Source: Alloiococcus sp035301245 (GTDB lineage: Bacteria > Bacillota > Bacilli > Lactobacillales > Carnobacteriaceae_A). From it: 38,075 bases of DNA. Both the position numbers and the translations under genes were made by a program. Positions 16,563 to 25,637 of the stretch are shown one piece after another. The notes under the pieces were generated by a model that searched no databases, had not been told where the DNA came from, and was given only the letters and a program-made list of their open reading frames with translations. Where the stretch lies: the NCBI GenBank assembly GCA_035301245.1, contig DATGUS010000057.1, positions 1 to 38,075 on the forward strand. The letters run 5' to 3'. Numbering within the stretch: position 1 is the first letter of the stretch; the number at the start of each line of letters is the position of its first letter.

Positions 16563-16590
16563 AAAACCTATGACAATAGCCACAGGTTTT
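16563..16590 (-). terminator. terminator of the S1-domain gene
   Basis: AAAACCTATG (16563-16572) / CACAGGTTTT (16581-16590), a ten-base stem with one G-U pair, followed on the minus strand by a run of T. Confidence 0.8.
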
Positions 16591-16602
16591 GTGTTCTTTA
16601 TT

Positions 16603-17034
16603 TTAGCTACGACGGCTACCGCGTCCACCGCGTTTTCCTTCCGTATTTTTACGAATTGATGATAAGCGGTCTTCACTATCTTTTAAGAATGAATTCATCA
16701 TTGCATCAAAACTTTTATTTTCGTTTTGACGGCTTTTATTTTGTCGTTTTGGTTCAAACTTTTTCTTTGGAGCAGCTGATGGTTTTGGTTTATTCGAATT
16801 CTCTTGAGCTTTGCGAATAGATAGGGCAATTTTGCCATCATCTGCAATATTAATGATTTTTACTTTAACCTTTTGACCTTCTTCCAGTTCATCTTTAATA
16901 TTTTCGATAAACTTATCAGATACTTCACTGATATGTACTAAACCATTCTTACCGTTACCTAAATCGACGAAAGCACCAAAATTTGCTAACCCAGTGATTT
17001 TCCCCTCTACAATATTACCAACTTCAATTGACAT
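16603..17034 (-). CDS. yabR: S1 RNA-binding domain protein (YabR-like)
   Basis: A 143-residue protein with one S1 domain at 1-75 (GNIVEGKITGLANFGAFVDLG, then GLVHISEVSD) and a basic, probably disordered tail rich in Lys, Arg, Ser and Asn that ends in an RGGRGSRRS stretch. Homologues (B. subtilis YabR, general stress protein 13 family) sit at the same place downstream of divIC and are thought to bind RNA or the ribosome; the precise role is unknown. The RG-rich end is consistent with RNA binding. It has terminators on both sides and is probably transcribed alone. Confidence 0.88.
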   Translation of the reverse strand: MSIEVGNIVEGKITGLANFGAFVDLGNGKNGLVHISEVSDKFIENIKDELEEGQKVKVKIINIADDGKIALSIRKAQENSNKPKPSAAPKKKFEPKRQNKSRQNENKSFDAMMNSFLKDSEDRLSSIRKNTEGKRGGRGSRRS

Positions 17035-17166
17035 GCTTTACCCGTTTCCTCCTAGAATATTTGTTACTAGTGTACCATGAAACATATTTTTTATAAAGAC
17101 TAATTATTCTCTCAGAACTGACATGACAGTTTTGCCGAACACATACACCGATTAATAAAAATAAAA

Positions 17167-17202
17167 AAGCATCTTCTCGATTAAATGTCGAAAAAAATGC
17201 TT
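17167..17202 (-). terminator. terminator of divIC
   Basis: AAGCATCTTCTCGA (17167-17180) pairs with TCGAAAAAAATGCTT (17188-17202) with internal mismatches. The minus strand then runs TTTTTTATTTTT. The stem overlaps the divIC stop codon. Confidence 0.7.
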
Positions 17203-17641
17203 ATGATTCATCTTCAGCAGCTTTAGCCTGCTTCTCATGAAATTCCTCAATAACCCGTTGATGATCAGGAAGGTAGCTTTCTGACAAATTAAAAACAACC
17301 TCATCATCTTGGCTAAGGTAATATTCACTTCGAGCTAATTTAGCTACGTATTCATCATCATTTAATAAATCAATATAATATTCCAAATTATCTTGATATT
17401 CTTCAAGTTCAGCAAGTTGCTCTGTTGCTTCTACTTTCTCAGCTTCAAAATTTTTTACCGATAAATAATTCCGAACAAGCGGTACAGTTGGAATAAGTAG
17501 TATAACAAATCCGACAATCAAGATAAAAATCATTCGTCGGCGCAAATGTTTTTTTCGCTGTTGTTTCAACTTTTGCTGATAGTTGAATTCAGAGATATAT
17601 TGATTGTTTAAATGAGTAACATTATTTAATGATTTACTCAT
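17201..17641 (-). CDS. divIC: cell division protein DivIC (FtsB/DivIC family)
   Basis: A 146-residue bitopic septum protein of the DivIC/FtsB family. A basic cytoplasmic segment (KQQRKKHLRRR near 25-36) precedes one transmembrane helix (about 38-55), then a coiled coil (about 60-100) and a short extracytoplasmic domain with the family's DDEYVAKLARSEY motif. It forms the FtsL-DivIB-DivIC complex that activates septal peptidoglycan synthesis. The frame could begin at a GTG at 17668, but AAGGGG upstream favours the ATG at 17641. The C-terminus is acidic. The two sporulation genes between yabO and divIC in B. subtilis are missing. Confidence 0.88.
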   Translation of the reverse strand: MSKSLNNVTHLNNQYISEFNYQQKLKQQRKKHLRRRMIFILIVGFVILLIPTVPLVRNYLSVKNFEAEKVEATEQLAELEEYQDNLEYYIDLLNDDEYVAKLARSEYYLSQDDEVVFNLSESYLPDHQRVIEEFHEKQAKAAEDES

Positions 17642-17680
17642 TTTAATCAAACCCCTTAATGTAGTCACTAACCTATTTGA

Positions 17681-17689
17681 AGTATATCA
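17681..17689 (-). promoter_or_regulatory. extended -10 promoter of divIC
   Basis: TGATATACT on the minus strand, an extended -10 with five of six core bases, about 40 bases before the divIC start. It suggests that divIC is transcribed separately from rqcP. Confidence 0.45.
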
Positions 17690-17773
17690 ATAAAGTCGAC
17701 ATATTAAAACATATAATTCAAAATATTCTTAATTTACTCTGTTTTTTACGAAAACAAAATATTTATAACTTTC

Positions 17774-18043
17774 CTACGCTTCATTATCCTCATATTTTTC
17801 TTCAACTACGGAATACATATCAGTCGCTTCAGCTTTTTTGGTCGTATCTTTAATCGCTTCGATTTTCACAATTAATGTTTTATTTCCAAATTTAATGGCT
17901 AACTGGTCACCTATTGCTACTTTGGTTGAAGATTTTGCGACCTGACCATTTACAGCAATACGTCCTTGGTCGGCAATTTCTTTAGCAATCGTACGTCGTT
18001 TAATAATACGGGATACTTTTAAAAATTTATCAAGTCTCATCAT
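17774..18043 (-). CDS. rqcP: RqcP (YabO) S4-domain ribosome quality-control factor
   Basis: An 89-residue S4/Hsp15-like RNA-binding protein. The S4 domain covers residues 2-60 (RLDKFLKVSRIIKRRTIAKE, then GRIAVNGQ). B. subtilis RqcP (YabO) binds stalled 50S subunits and works with RqcH to add C-terminal alanine tails to nascent chains. RqcH is not in this window. Its start overlaps the yabN stop by 14 bases and is served by AAAGGA inside yabN, so the two are translationally coupled. The first two codons are both ATG and either could be used. Confidence 0.92.
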   Translation of the reverse strand: MMRLDKFLKVSRIIKRRTIAKEIADQGRIAVNGQVAKSSTKVAIGDQLAIKFGNKTLIVKIEAIKDTTKKAEATDMYSVVEEKYEDNEA

Positions 18044-19088
18044 TCATTATCCTTTCTTGTTCTTTAATTTGCTGCCATAACTGATCAACTTCTTCTGGTG
18101 TATTGGCTTTAACGCCATCAAAAACATGTGGATGTCTGCGACGCAACTTTTTGTTTAACGCTTCTAAGACATCTTCCATAGTATAATACCCAATGCGCTC
18201 ACCAAGTTTCGCTTGGTAAACTACCTGCATTAACACGTCTCCTAATTCCTCAACAACCAGCTCGTCATCTTCGACTTCAATGGCTTCGATGAGTTCTGCC
18301 GTTTCTTCTTTTAGGTATTTCACAAGACTTTGTGGCGTCTGTTCGATAATCCACGCATCCCCATCATCTGAAATAATCTCATCTGTGTAAGTCATTAAGG
18401 TACTGAAAGATCTCACACGCTCATCACGATCCATTGGTGGGACATAAATGGATCTTAAATTATATTCGCCTTCAAAATAATCAAGTTCTGCTAACGGTAT
18501 TTTTCGAATCCGCTCATTTTTTCCGCCTGCTTCATCAATCACATAAATCGGATATTCATCAGGATATTGTTCCATTAATGATAATTTCACATCGCTTGCG
18601 ATTAAGGCATTAAACACTTGCATCACAATTATATGTTGGCCAGTTTGCAGTTCGTCAGGGTTTAAGTCGAAAGAGTCAAGCAATTGAAATCCCTCAACCG
18701 GATCCACATTCACTGCTGAAAACAAATCATCGATAAAACTTTTACCCCCAAGGATTTTAACGTCGGCTTCAGATTTTTGAAGAAGTTCTACCGATTTTTC
18801 AGCTACCTTAGGATGTCCTGGAACGGTATAAACAATCGGCTTATCTTTTGCTAAGTCAAGAAGTTCTTGTGTAATGCGCTCATAAACATCATCAAAGTTA
18901 TCGACATATGCTTCATACACCCAATCGAACGATTCAATCTGCAGACCTTCAGCTCTTAATTCTTTAACAGCCGGATGATCTTCCGTTCTCGTATAAATAA
19001 TCGGTTCATTTTTTAAAATTTGATATAACCCTAGTGGGATTTGTTCCTTATGATTCGGCCCTAAACCGATAATGCGTATTTGATTCAC
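18030..19088 (-). CDS. yabN: YabN-like methylase-domain/MazG fusion
   Basis: A 352-residue fusion of an N-terminal tetrapyrrole-methylase-like (SAM methylase) domain (about 1-215) and a C-terminal MazG nucleotide pyrophosphohydrolase domain (about 245-335). MazG is recognised by KEETAELIEAI, EELGDVLMQVV and RRRHPHVF, the acidic residues being magnesium ligands. MazG enzymes remove non-canonical NTPs. B. subtilis YabN is about 489 residues, so this copy carries a shorter MazG part. The usual glycine-rich SAM loop (GxGPGD) reads GLGPNH here, which may mean the methylase domain no longer binds SAM. The GTG start shares its G with the upstream flippase stop (TAGTG), and the 3' end overlaps rqcP. 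Confidence 0.9.
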   Translation of the reverse strand: MNQIRIIGLGPNHKEQIPLGLYQILKNEPIIYTRTEDHPAVKELRAEGLQIESFDWVYEAYVDNFDDVYERITQELLDLAKDKPIVYTVPGHPKVAEKSVELLQKSEADVKILGGKSFIDDLFSAVNVDPVEGFQLLDSFDLNPDELQTGQHIIVMQVFNALIASDVKLSLMEQYPDEYPIYVIDEAGGKNERIRKIPLAELDYFEGEYNLRSIYVPPMDRDERVRSFSTLMTYTDEIISDDGDAWIIEQTPQSLVKYLKEETAELIEAIEVEDDELVVEELGDVLMQVVYQAKLGERIGYYTMEDVLEALNKKLRRRHPHVFDGVKANTPEEVDQLWQQIKEQERIMNDET

Positions 19089-20653
19089 TAAAGTAGACCT
19101 ACTTTCTGTAACACAGAGAAAAAGGGTAATTCCGTTAATTCATCTGTGGATAAAATGTTCAGTTTAATAATGAAAACAAGATAGATGATAACACCTAAGC
19201 CTGCTAATCCTAGGACACCGATGAGGGCTTGGAAGCGGCTGGTAACAGTAAATAATTCTCTAACCAATGTCACTACTAAAAACATCATCAAGTTAGCTAG
19301 TAATACTTTCTGTTTAAACTTGGTCTTTAAACGAATATTTTTTTGCGCTCGTTTTAATTGTAAAACCATCATAACACATAAGAGTGCGGTGGCTAATACT
19401 GTAACTAGACTAGATCCTATCGTACCCAAAAGTCTTACACCAAAAATATTAAGCGCAAGTTTCATAAATAAAGCTGCAAAAATAGCTGACGTTGTATAAG
19501 ACTTAAACGACATACTTTGTAGTATGGATTGGATAGCCAAGCTTACCGATACAAAGAATACACTGATCGTATAGATTTGCAGTACATGATATTGATCGGC
19601 ACTTTGGAATAAGGCAATATTCAGCCATGGCATGACGCTAATTAAGCCAATGGTTGTCGCCGAAGACCATGTGATTGTCATACGTAATGTGCTTTTCACT
19701 CCATCAAGCCATTTATCTAGCTGTTTTGTTTGATAAAAATGCGTTAAAGCCGGCAGTAAACTGGTACTAATTGATAAAGCTACTGTAAGACCTAGCTGCA
19801 CAAACGGTTGACCGCGGTCGTACATTCCTTTCAGCACCATCGCTTGCGGCGATGACATCCCTCGATCAAGCAAACCATTAAAAACAGAAAAAGAGTCAAT
19901 CAATTGAAATAGTACCATCACGCTCGACAGCAAAATAATTTCTAAGCCCTCTACGCCAAATCTTTTTAGCAACGTTACGGTTGGTCGTTTAAAGCCGACA
20001 ACTTGTCTTAACTGAAAAGCACTTTTTGAAATGAAATAAAATAAGACGACGCAAGAGACTATGCCAGAAATCACCGTACTCATCATGGCATACGTTCCCA
20101 TCGTATAAATAGACCAGTCTGCTTCTGTAAATCTAAAAGCAACAAATAAAATCACAAAAATTCGAGTGACTTGTTCTAAAATTTGTGAAACCCCGGTTGG
20201 AATCATCTCGCCACTACCTTGGAAAACTCCCCTAAAAACAGCCATTAATGGGATGACTAAATAAAAATAACTCACTGACTGAATGATGCTGCTTAGTTGA
20301 ACATCTCCCATTAAGGTGGCGATCGGCCGTGCTAATAATTGTAGCGCAAGCCAAGTACTCCCACCTAATAAAAGTAGCAGAGTAAATATTTCATGTAATA
20401 ATTGCTCTCTATCTTGAAGTGTCCTTACCTCTGAGACCAATTTTGAAATATAAAGCGGCACACCGCTGAAGGAAAATACAATCGCTATGCCATAAAAAGG
20501 ATAGACTTGTTGATACACATAGAATCCTGCATCTCCTGTTAAGTTTTGAAAAGGCACTTTATAAATCGCACTTAATAATTTAACAATCACTGATGCAATG
20601 GCTATGAATATGGCACCTTTGTATGGGTTGGGTGATTGTTTTTTGGTTTCCAT
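19088..20653 (-). CDS. MurJ/SpoVB-like polysaccharide flippase (YabM)
   Basis: A 521-residue polytopic membrane protein of the MOP/MATE exporter superfamily, in the oligosaccharide flippase group that contains SpoVB, YabM and YtgP/MurJ. About 14 hydrophobic helices are visible. Family marks include KGAIFIAIASVIVKLLSAIYK-like sequence at the start, RGVFQGSGEMIPTGVSQILEQ near 140 and RGQPFVQLG near 282. Members move lipid II or other undecaprenyl-linked units across the membrane. Its place between mfd and yabN matches yabM of B. subtilis. It starts at an ATG with GGAGG upstream and is coupled to yabN by TAGTG. Substrate is not determined. Confidence 0.87.
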   Translation of the reverse strand: METKKQSPNPYKGAIFIAIASVIVKLLSAIYKVPFQNLTGDAGFYVYQQVYPFYGIAIVFSFSGVPLYISKLVSEVRTLQDREQLLHEIFTLLLLLGGSTWLALQLLARPIATLMGDVQLSSIIQSVSYFYLVIPLMAVFRGVFQGSGEMIPTGVSQILEQVTRIFVILFVAFRFTEADWSIYTMGTYAMMSTVISGIVSCVVLFYFISKSAFQLRQVVGFKRPTVTLLKRFGVEGLEIILLSSVMVLFQLIDSFSVFNGLLDRGMSSPQAMVLKGMYDRGQPFVQLGLTVALSISTSLLPALTHFYQTKQLDKWLDGVKSTLRMTITWSSATTIGLISVMPWLNIALFQSADQYHVLQIYTISVFFVSVSLAIQSILQSMSFKSYTTSAIFAALFMKLALNIFGVRLLGTIGSSLVTVLATALLCVMMVLQLKRAQKNIRLKTKFKQKVLLANLMMFLVVTLVRELFTVTSRFQALIGVLGLAGLGVIIYLVFIIKLNILSTDELTELPFFSVLQKVGLL

Positions 20654-20715
20654 TCAGCTAACCTCCTATCTGATTTATTCTTCTTAAACGTTTAGATGGA
20701 TCAGCCTTTAGCCTT

Positions 20716-23700
20716 TTAATTTTTTCCATCATGATCTGTTTCTTTTTCTTCTTGACTATGACGATAATCAGATAGTCCTTTAGTAAAAGTTAATAGACCG
20801 TCTAGCCACGTATCTTTTTCTGTTCGTTTTGTTAGGACAAAGATCACTTCGAGCTGTCCTTCGGTTTGCATATCTGTTTTCAGTGGTACATCTTTTAATG
20901 CTTTGAATATTTCTTGTAATGGGAATTTTTGCTCACTATTTTTAGTAAACTGAACCGAAATACGATTATTTTTACGTTCAATTTTTTCAATTAAGCTATT
21001 CTCACTGTAGTATTTCAGTAATCCAACTTTAAGTAAATTACCGACTTCTTCCGGATAGTCACCGAAACGATCAATCAGTTCATCTTGTAAGTCCATATAG
21101 TTTTCCTTCGATTCAAACTGACGAATGCGCTTATACAGCTCTATCTTCTGCGCTTGATCTTCGACATACTCACTTGGGAGATAAGCGTTAATATGGAGTT
21201 CCAGTTCGGCAGTGGTTTTTTCAACGGTCTTTTTACCACGTTTTCTGGCAACAGTTTCTTCTAGCATCTGTGAGTAAAGATCAAATCCAACGGCATCGAT
21301 AAAGCCATGTTGCTGCTTACCTAATAAGTTCCCAGCACCTCGAATCGATAAATCGCGCATGGCAATCTTAAACCCTGAACCTAATTCGGTAAAGTCTTTA
21401 ATTGCTTGCAAACGGTTCTCGCTCACTTCAGTCAAAATCTTATTCGGTTGATACATAAAGTATGCGTAAGCAATACGGTTACTACGGCCAACACGACCTC
21501 TCAATTGATATAGTTGTGATAATCCCATGCGGTCTGCATCTTCAACGATCAGTGTATTGACATTAGGCATATCCACACCGGTTTCAATGATCGTTGTTGT
21601 GACTAACACATCATATTCACCAGATAAGAATTCATAAAGTCGCTCTTCGAGTTGAACTTCAGTCATCTGGCCATGTACATAACTAATTCTTGCTTCCGGA
21701 ACGATTGCTTCTAATTCACTCACGCGACGTTCAATAGTGTTCACGCGGTTATGCAAGAAGAATATTTGACCATTTCTGGCCATTTCTCGTTCAATGGCTT
21801 CTTTGACAACTAAGTTGTTCATTTCCATCACATAAGTTTGAACAGGATAACGATTAGCTGGTGGTGTTTCAATAACAGATAAATCGCGCACACCAAGCAT
21901 CGACATATGAAGCGTTCTTGGAATTGGTGTTGCGGTTAACGTCAGTACATCCACTTGAGTTTTGATTTCTTTCAGTCGCTCTTTATGCTTCACACCAAAA
22001 CGCTGTTCCTCATCAACAACCAGTAGTCCAAGGTCTAAAAACTTCACGTCTTTAGATAATACACGGTGTGTTCCAACAACTACATCGACTGTTCCTTTTT
22101 TTAAACCGTCAATCGTTTCTTCCATTTGTTTTTTTGTTTTAAAACGACTGAGTAGCCCGATTTCTACAGGGAAATCAATAAAGCGTTGGATTAACGTTTC
22201 ATAGTGCTGTTGTGCTAAGACGGTTGTTGGCACTAAGAAAGCCGCCTGTTTTCCTTCTTGAACAGCTTTAAAGATCGCACGAATCGCTACTTCCGTTTTT
22301 CCGTAACCAACATCTCCAACTAACAAGCGGTCCATTGGTTTATCACTTTGCATATCTTGCTTAATCTCTTCAATAGAACGCAATTGGTCTTCTGTTTCAG
22401 AGTAAGGGAAGGCATTTTCAAATTCATGCTGATAGTCATTGTCTTTCGGGTAAGCATACCCTTTTTGACTTTCTCGACTTGCATATAATTCAATTAAATC
22501 ATCAGCAATGTCTTCAACTTGTGTTTGCACTTTTCGTTTTGTTTTCGCCCAGGATGTTCCACCAAGCTTATTAATCTTTGGCGTCTTCCCTTCTGAAGCG
22601 ACATACTTTTGAAGCAAGTTCAACTGAGTGACCGGAATAAAGAGTTTTGATCCACTATCATAGGCAATGGAGAGGTAATCTTGATAGACCCCATCAATTT
22701 CCATAGTTTCCATGCCTTCATATTTTCCGATACCATGCTGAACGTGAACAACATAATCACCTTCGCTCAGTTCGTTATAACTTTTTAGCCGCTCGGCGTT
22801 TGACATTTTCGACGGTCTTGTACGGCGTTTTTGAACACGATTGAATAAATCTTTTTCAGTGAGCACAGCGATTTTTTCGTTAATCAACTCAAATCCTTCA
22901 CTGATGGTCTCGGGAATAATTTGAATGATCCCTTTTTTCAGTTGATCTGGTTCTGTAAGCACGTGATCAATATCAAAATCAGTAAACGTTTGATTAATCT
23001 TCTCCGCTCGTTCTTCATCTTCCGCCATTACAATGGTTGTATAGCCTTGTTTTTGATAGCGTTCCATTTCCGTTTTAATTAAAGGCATCTGACCGAAGAA
23101 TTTCTGCATCTGTCGGTAGTGTATCGGTACGATGCTATTTAATTTTAATGACCCCATCCCCTTTTGGAATAGAGAAAAGTAAATTTTTGGTTGCGACAGT
23201 TTACTTAAAACTTCTTTTAAGTCGTGACTATATGTCTGATTATGCAGCGCTGATCCTTTGGCTAATTGTTCGGTCACCCACTGTGCTTCTTCTTCATCTA
23301 GCTTAGCATTATTTTCTAACACACGCGGATACTCATCAATCATGATTACTGCGTGCTCTGAAATGTAATCCAAAATACCAGCAGGTTTTGGGTATAGTAA
23401 ATCTACAAACTGGCTTAGCTCGTCGATCGTTTCTTCATCTCGCAACGCATCCTCGATACGCGTCATATGACTCGCCAATTGCTTTTTCAATTCTTCATCG
23501 CGAATCTTTTGCATTGAATAATCAAGTTTTTCTTCAAAACGATTGAGTGCTTGTTCTTTATACTGTTTAGAAATAAAATAATCTTTGGCAGGTAAAATAC
23601 TTACCTCTTCAATCGTTTTAATCGATCGTTGATCGGCGGCATCAAATAGACGCATGGAATCGACTTCAATATCAAACAGTTCGATACGTACGGGATATTC

Positions 23701-24261
23701 GGCAGCAATGGGGTACACATCGATAATCCCTCCGCGCACACTGAACTCACCAGGCTTCGCTACTTTTTGATCATGGACATAGCCGATTTGCACTAAATGT
23801 TCACTCAGCTTTTCAATATCAATCTCTGAATCCATATCTATTTGAACTGGCATTTGAGTGAATACTTCTTGTGGTGGGAGCAACTTACGTAGACCAGCTA
23901 ATGGAACTATGATAATTCCTGGTTTTCCTGAATTTAAAAAGTCTAACGTAGCAACACGTTCAGCTTGTGATTCTGGTGAAGCGAACGCCATCTCCGCATG
24001 GATAACATCGTTTGTTTCAAAGACATAAAGCTGCTCTTCTGGTAAGATGTTGCTTAATTCATTAGCTAGCTTACTTGCGTGAAACGAGTTCTGCGTAATC
24101 CAAATGACTTGTTCATTAATTTCTTCAAACAGTGCATACGAAAGAAGTGCACGTGCAGATCCCGCAACGCCCGTCACTAAGTGTGCTTGATTTTTGTCTA
24201 ATTCAGAGAATAATGTATTTATATCTGGTTGTTGTTTTAATAAATCGATTAAACGAGTCAC
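20716..24261 (-). CDS. mfd: transcription-repair coupling factor Mfd
   Basis: An 1181-residue Mfd, full length. It displaces stalled RNA polymerase and recruits UvrABC. In order: UvrB-like N-terminal region, RNA polymerase interaction domain (about 500-570, starting GDYVVHVQHGIGKY), and the superfamily 2 translocase with Walker A GDVGYGKT (649-656), DEEQ (750-753) and helicase motif VI QLRGRVGRS; a TRCF C-terminal domain follows. The open frame reaches 24303 but its first codons lie in the pth terminator hairpin. The GTG at 24261, with AGAAGGAG eight bases upstream, is the likely start. It is followed at 62 bases by the flippase gene; spoVT, present between them in Bacillus, is absent. Confidence 0.96.
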   Translation of the reverse strand: MTRLIDLLKQQPDINTLFSELDKNQAHLVTGVAGSARALLSYALFEEINEQVIWITQNSFHASKLANELSNILPEEQLYVFETNDVIHAEMAFASPESQAERVATLDFLNSGKPGIIIVPLAGLRKLLPPQEVFTQMPVQIDMDSEIDIEKLSEHLVQIGYVHDQKVAKPGEFSVRGGIIDVYPIAAEYPVRIELFDIEVDSMRLFDAADQRSIKTIEEVSILPAKDYFISKQYKEQALNRFEEKLDYSMQKIRDEELKKQLASHMTRIEDALRDEETIDELSQFVDLLYPKPAGILDYISEHAVIMIDEYPRVLENNAKLDEEEAQWVTEQLAKGSALHNQTYSHDLKEVLSKLSQPKIYFSLFQKGMGSLKLNSIVPIHYRQMQKFFGQMPLIKTEMERYQKQGYTTIVMAEDEERAEKINQTFTDFDIDHVLTEPDQLKKGIIQIIPETISEGFELINEKIAVLTEKDLFNRVQKRRTRPSKMSNAERLKSYNELSEGDYVVHVQHGIGKYEGMETMEIDGVYQDYLSIAYDSGSKLFIPVTQLNLLQKYVASEGKTPKINKLGGTSWAKTKRKVQTQVEDIADDLIELYASRESQKGYAYPKDNDYQHEFENAFPYSETEDQLRSIEEIKQDMQSDKPMDRLLVGDVGYGKTEVAIRAIFKAVQEGKQAAFLVPTTVLAQQHYETLIQRFIDFPVEIGLLSRFKTKKQMEETIDGLKKGTVDVVVGTHRVLSKDVKFLDLGLLVVDEEQRFGVKHKERLKEIKTQVDVLTLTATPIPRTLHMSMLGVRDLSVIETPPANRYPVQTYVMEMNNLVVKEAIEREMARNGQIFFLHNRVNTIERRVSELEAIVPEARISYVHGQMTEVQLEERLYEFLSGEYDVLVTTTIIETGVDMPNVNTLIVEDADRMGLSQLYQLRGRVGRSNRIAYAYFMYQPNKILTEVSENRLQAIKDFTELGSGFKIAMRDLSIRGAGNLLGKQQHGFIDAVGFDLYSQMLEETVARKRGKKTVEKTTAELELHINAYLPSEYVEDQAQKIELYKRIRQFESKENYMDLQDELIDRFGDYPEEVGNLLKVGLLKYYSENSLIEKIERKNNRISVQFTKNSEQKFPLQEIFKALKDVPLKTDMQTEGQLEVIFVLTKRTEKDTWLDGLLTFTKGLSDYRHSQEEKETDHDGKN

Positions 24262-24289
24262 TTCATCAACTCCTTCTAAGTAGAAATAA

Positions 24290-24317
24290 GATGCAACCCG
24301 CATAAGGTGGGTGCATC
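24290..24317 (-). terminator. hairpin terminator between pth and mfd
   Basis: GATGCA-A-CCC (24290-24299) pairs with GGG-TGCATC (24309-24317). The minus strand continues TTATTTC, while the plus strand has TTTTTTATT, so it may work in both directions. It begins eight bases after the pth stop. Confidence 0.75.
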
Positions 24318-24324
24318 TTTTTTA

Positions 24325-24888
24325 TTAGTTATATTTACTCATTACTTCTTGGAAAGGCATACCTTCTGCCCAAGCTCTTAGAGCATCATCAGCATGGTTG
24401 ACAGCATTCTGCATATCATCGTATTCTTCTTTAGGGAACTTACTAATCACATGTGAGACAACTGATTGATTCGGTTTCGGACGACCGATACCAATTTTAA
24501 TCCGATTAAAATCTTTCGTTCCTAAATGCTGGATAATACTTCTCATACCATTGTGACCGCCGTGACCGCCTTTTTCTCTCAGACGAACACGCCCGACATC
24601 TAAATCCATGTCGTCATAAATAACCACAATGTCTTCTGATTCGTCTAGATCATAATAGTCCACCCACGGCCTAACTGACTCTCCAGATAAGTTCATAAAT
24701 GTCAGTGGCTTAATTAACAATACTTTTTCGCTACCAATACGTCCTTCTGCATACGCAGAATTAAACTGACTTTTGTTAAAAGCAATCCCCATCTGAAAAG
24801 CCATCTCATCCACTGTAATAAAGCCAATGTTATGTTTTGTTGAGCGGTATTTATCTCCCGGATTTCCCAGGCCAAAGATTAATTTCAT
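24325..24888 (-). CDS. pth: peptidyl-tRNA hydrolase
   Basis: A 187-residue bacterial peptidyl-tRNA hydrolase, which frees tRNA from prematurely released peptidyl-tRNA. FGLGNPGDKYRSTKHNIGF carries the conserved Asn and catalytic His20, TFMNLSGE holds the conserved Asn, and DDMDLDVGRVRLREKGGHGGHNG is the second signature. The ATG has AAGGAG upstream. It is followed by a terminator and then mfd; a Bacillus-type fin gene between pth and mfd is absent. Confidence 0.97.
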   Translation of the reverse strand: MKLIFGLGNPGDKYRSTKHNIGFITVDEMAFQMGIAFNKSQFNSAYAEGRIGSEKVLLIKPLTFMNLSGESVRPWVDYYDLDESEDIVVIYDDMDLDVGRVRLREKGGHGGHNGMRSIIQHLGTKDFNRIKIGIGRPKPNQSVVSHVISKFPKEEYDDMQNAVNHADDALRAWAEGMPFQEVMSKYN

Positions 24889-24931
24889 CTCGTTAACTCC
24901 TTGTATCTCTTGATTCTATACATGCAAAAAG

Positions 24932-24949
24932 CTGAGAGCCTCCTCCCAG
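24932..24949 (-). terminator. terminator upstream of pth
   Basis: CTGAGAG / CTCCCAG stem (seven pairs with one G-U) followed on the minus strand by CTTTTTGC. It ends the zinc-ribbon membrane-protein gene. Confidence 0.65.
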
Positions 24950-24977
24950 TACTTAACTATTTAATTATAGCATAATT

Positions 24978-25436
24978 TTACGTCCGTTGTTTAAATTGAA
25001 ACTCACAACTTTGACAAGTAATCTTCAACGTCTTCCCTCGTGGTGCTCTTAGTTTTTGACCACAGTTTGGGCACTCTATAATCACTTTATTTAAACTTGA
25101 CGTTGATGGCCTCACCTTATTAAGACGACGTTTTGAAGTTTTATTTCTCGGTTTTCGGTTAAAAGTACCGGTAACCTTGCCGGTAATTTCTTGAAACTTT
25201 CTCTTCGCCTTCATGTACGACGCTAACTCTTTTTGTCGATTAGGAATTTCTTTAGATGCAGGTCTAAGCATTCCGTAAGAAATCAAAGCAACCCCCATGT
25301 ACGACAGTATGCTAGTACTAAATATTGTAGCTAAAGCTAGCAGAATAAACCCTGATACGATTAAAAATTTAGTGAATTCATCAAACCTACCATAACGTCC
25401 TTTAAAATAATAATAAATTCTTTCGATCCAATGCAT
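24978..25436 (-). CDS. membrane protein with C-terminal zinc ribbon, function unknown
   Basis: A 152-residue protein I cannot assign to a named family. Two adjacent hydrophobic helices (about 24-40 and 43-60) follow a short N-terminal segment rich in aromatic and charged residues (RIYYYFKGRYGRF). A strongly basic linker (about 75-112) comes next. The C-terminus is a zinc ribbon with CPNC at 122-125 and CQSC at 141-144. The layout suggests a membrane-anchored protein with a cytoplasmic zinc ribbon, possibly nucleic-acid binding because of the basic linker; that is inference. AAAGGA precedes the ATG. It lies alone between the acidic lipoprotein gene and pth. Confidence 0.75.
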   Translation of the reverse strand: MHWIERIYYYFKGRYGRFDEFTKFLIVSGFILLALATIFSTSILSYMGVALISYGMLRPASKEIPNRQKELASYMKAKRKFQEITGKVTGTFNRKPRNKTSKRRLNKVRPSTSSLNKVIIECPNCGQKLRAPRGKTLKITCQSCEFQFKQRT

Positions 25437-25579
25437 ACTTTCATTCCTTTAGATATAATCTCTTTTAGTTTAAGTAAAATGGCGGACGGTGTAAATGATG
25501 AAACAATGAATAATTATTGAAGTAAATACTAACTATTTCCTTATCTCCTGTTAAAGATTCATGCCTGTCAAACTGAAAA

Positions 25580-25613
25580 AATCAAGTAAGAAACGTTATG
25601 TCCTTACTTGATT
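25580..25613 (-). terminator. terminator of the acidic lipoprotein gene
   Basis: AATCAAGTAAG (25580-25590) / CTTACTTGATT (25603-25613), a perfect 11-base stem with a 12-base loop, followed on the minus strand by TTTTTCAG. Confidence 0.9.
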
Positions 25614-25637
25614 CTTTGGTTTATATGCTAAATTTTA

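Noticed and set aside
24262..24303. Upstream start of mfd at 24303
   Set aside because: It falls in the pth terminator hairpin; the GTG at 24261 has AGAAGGAG at proper spacing.
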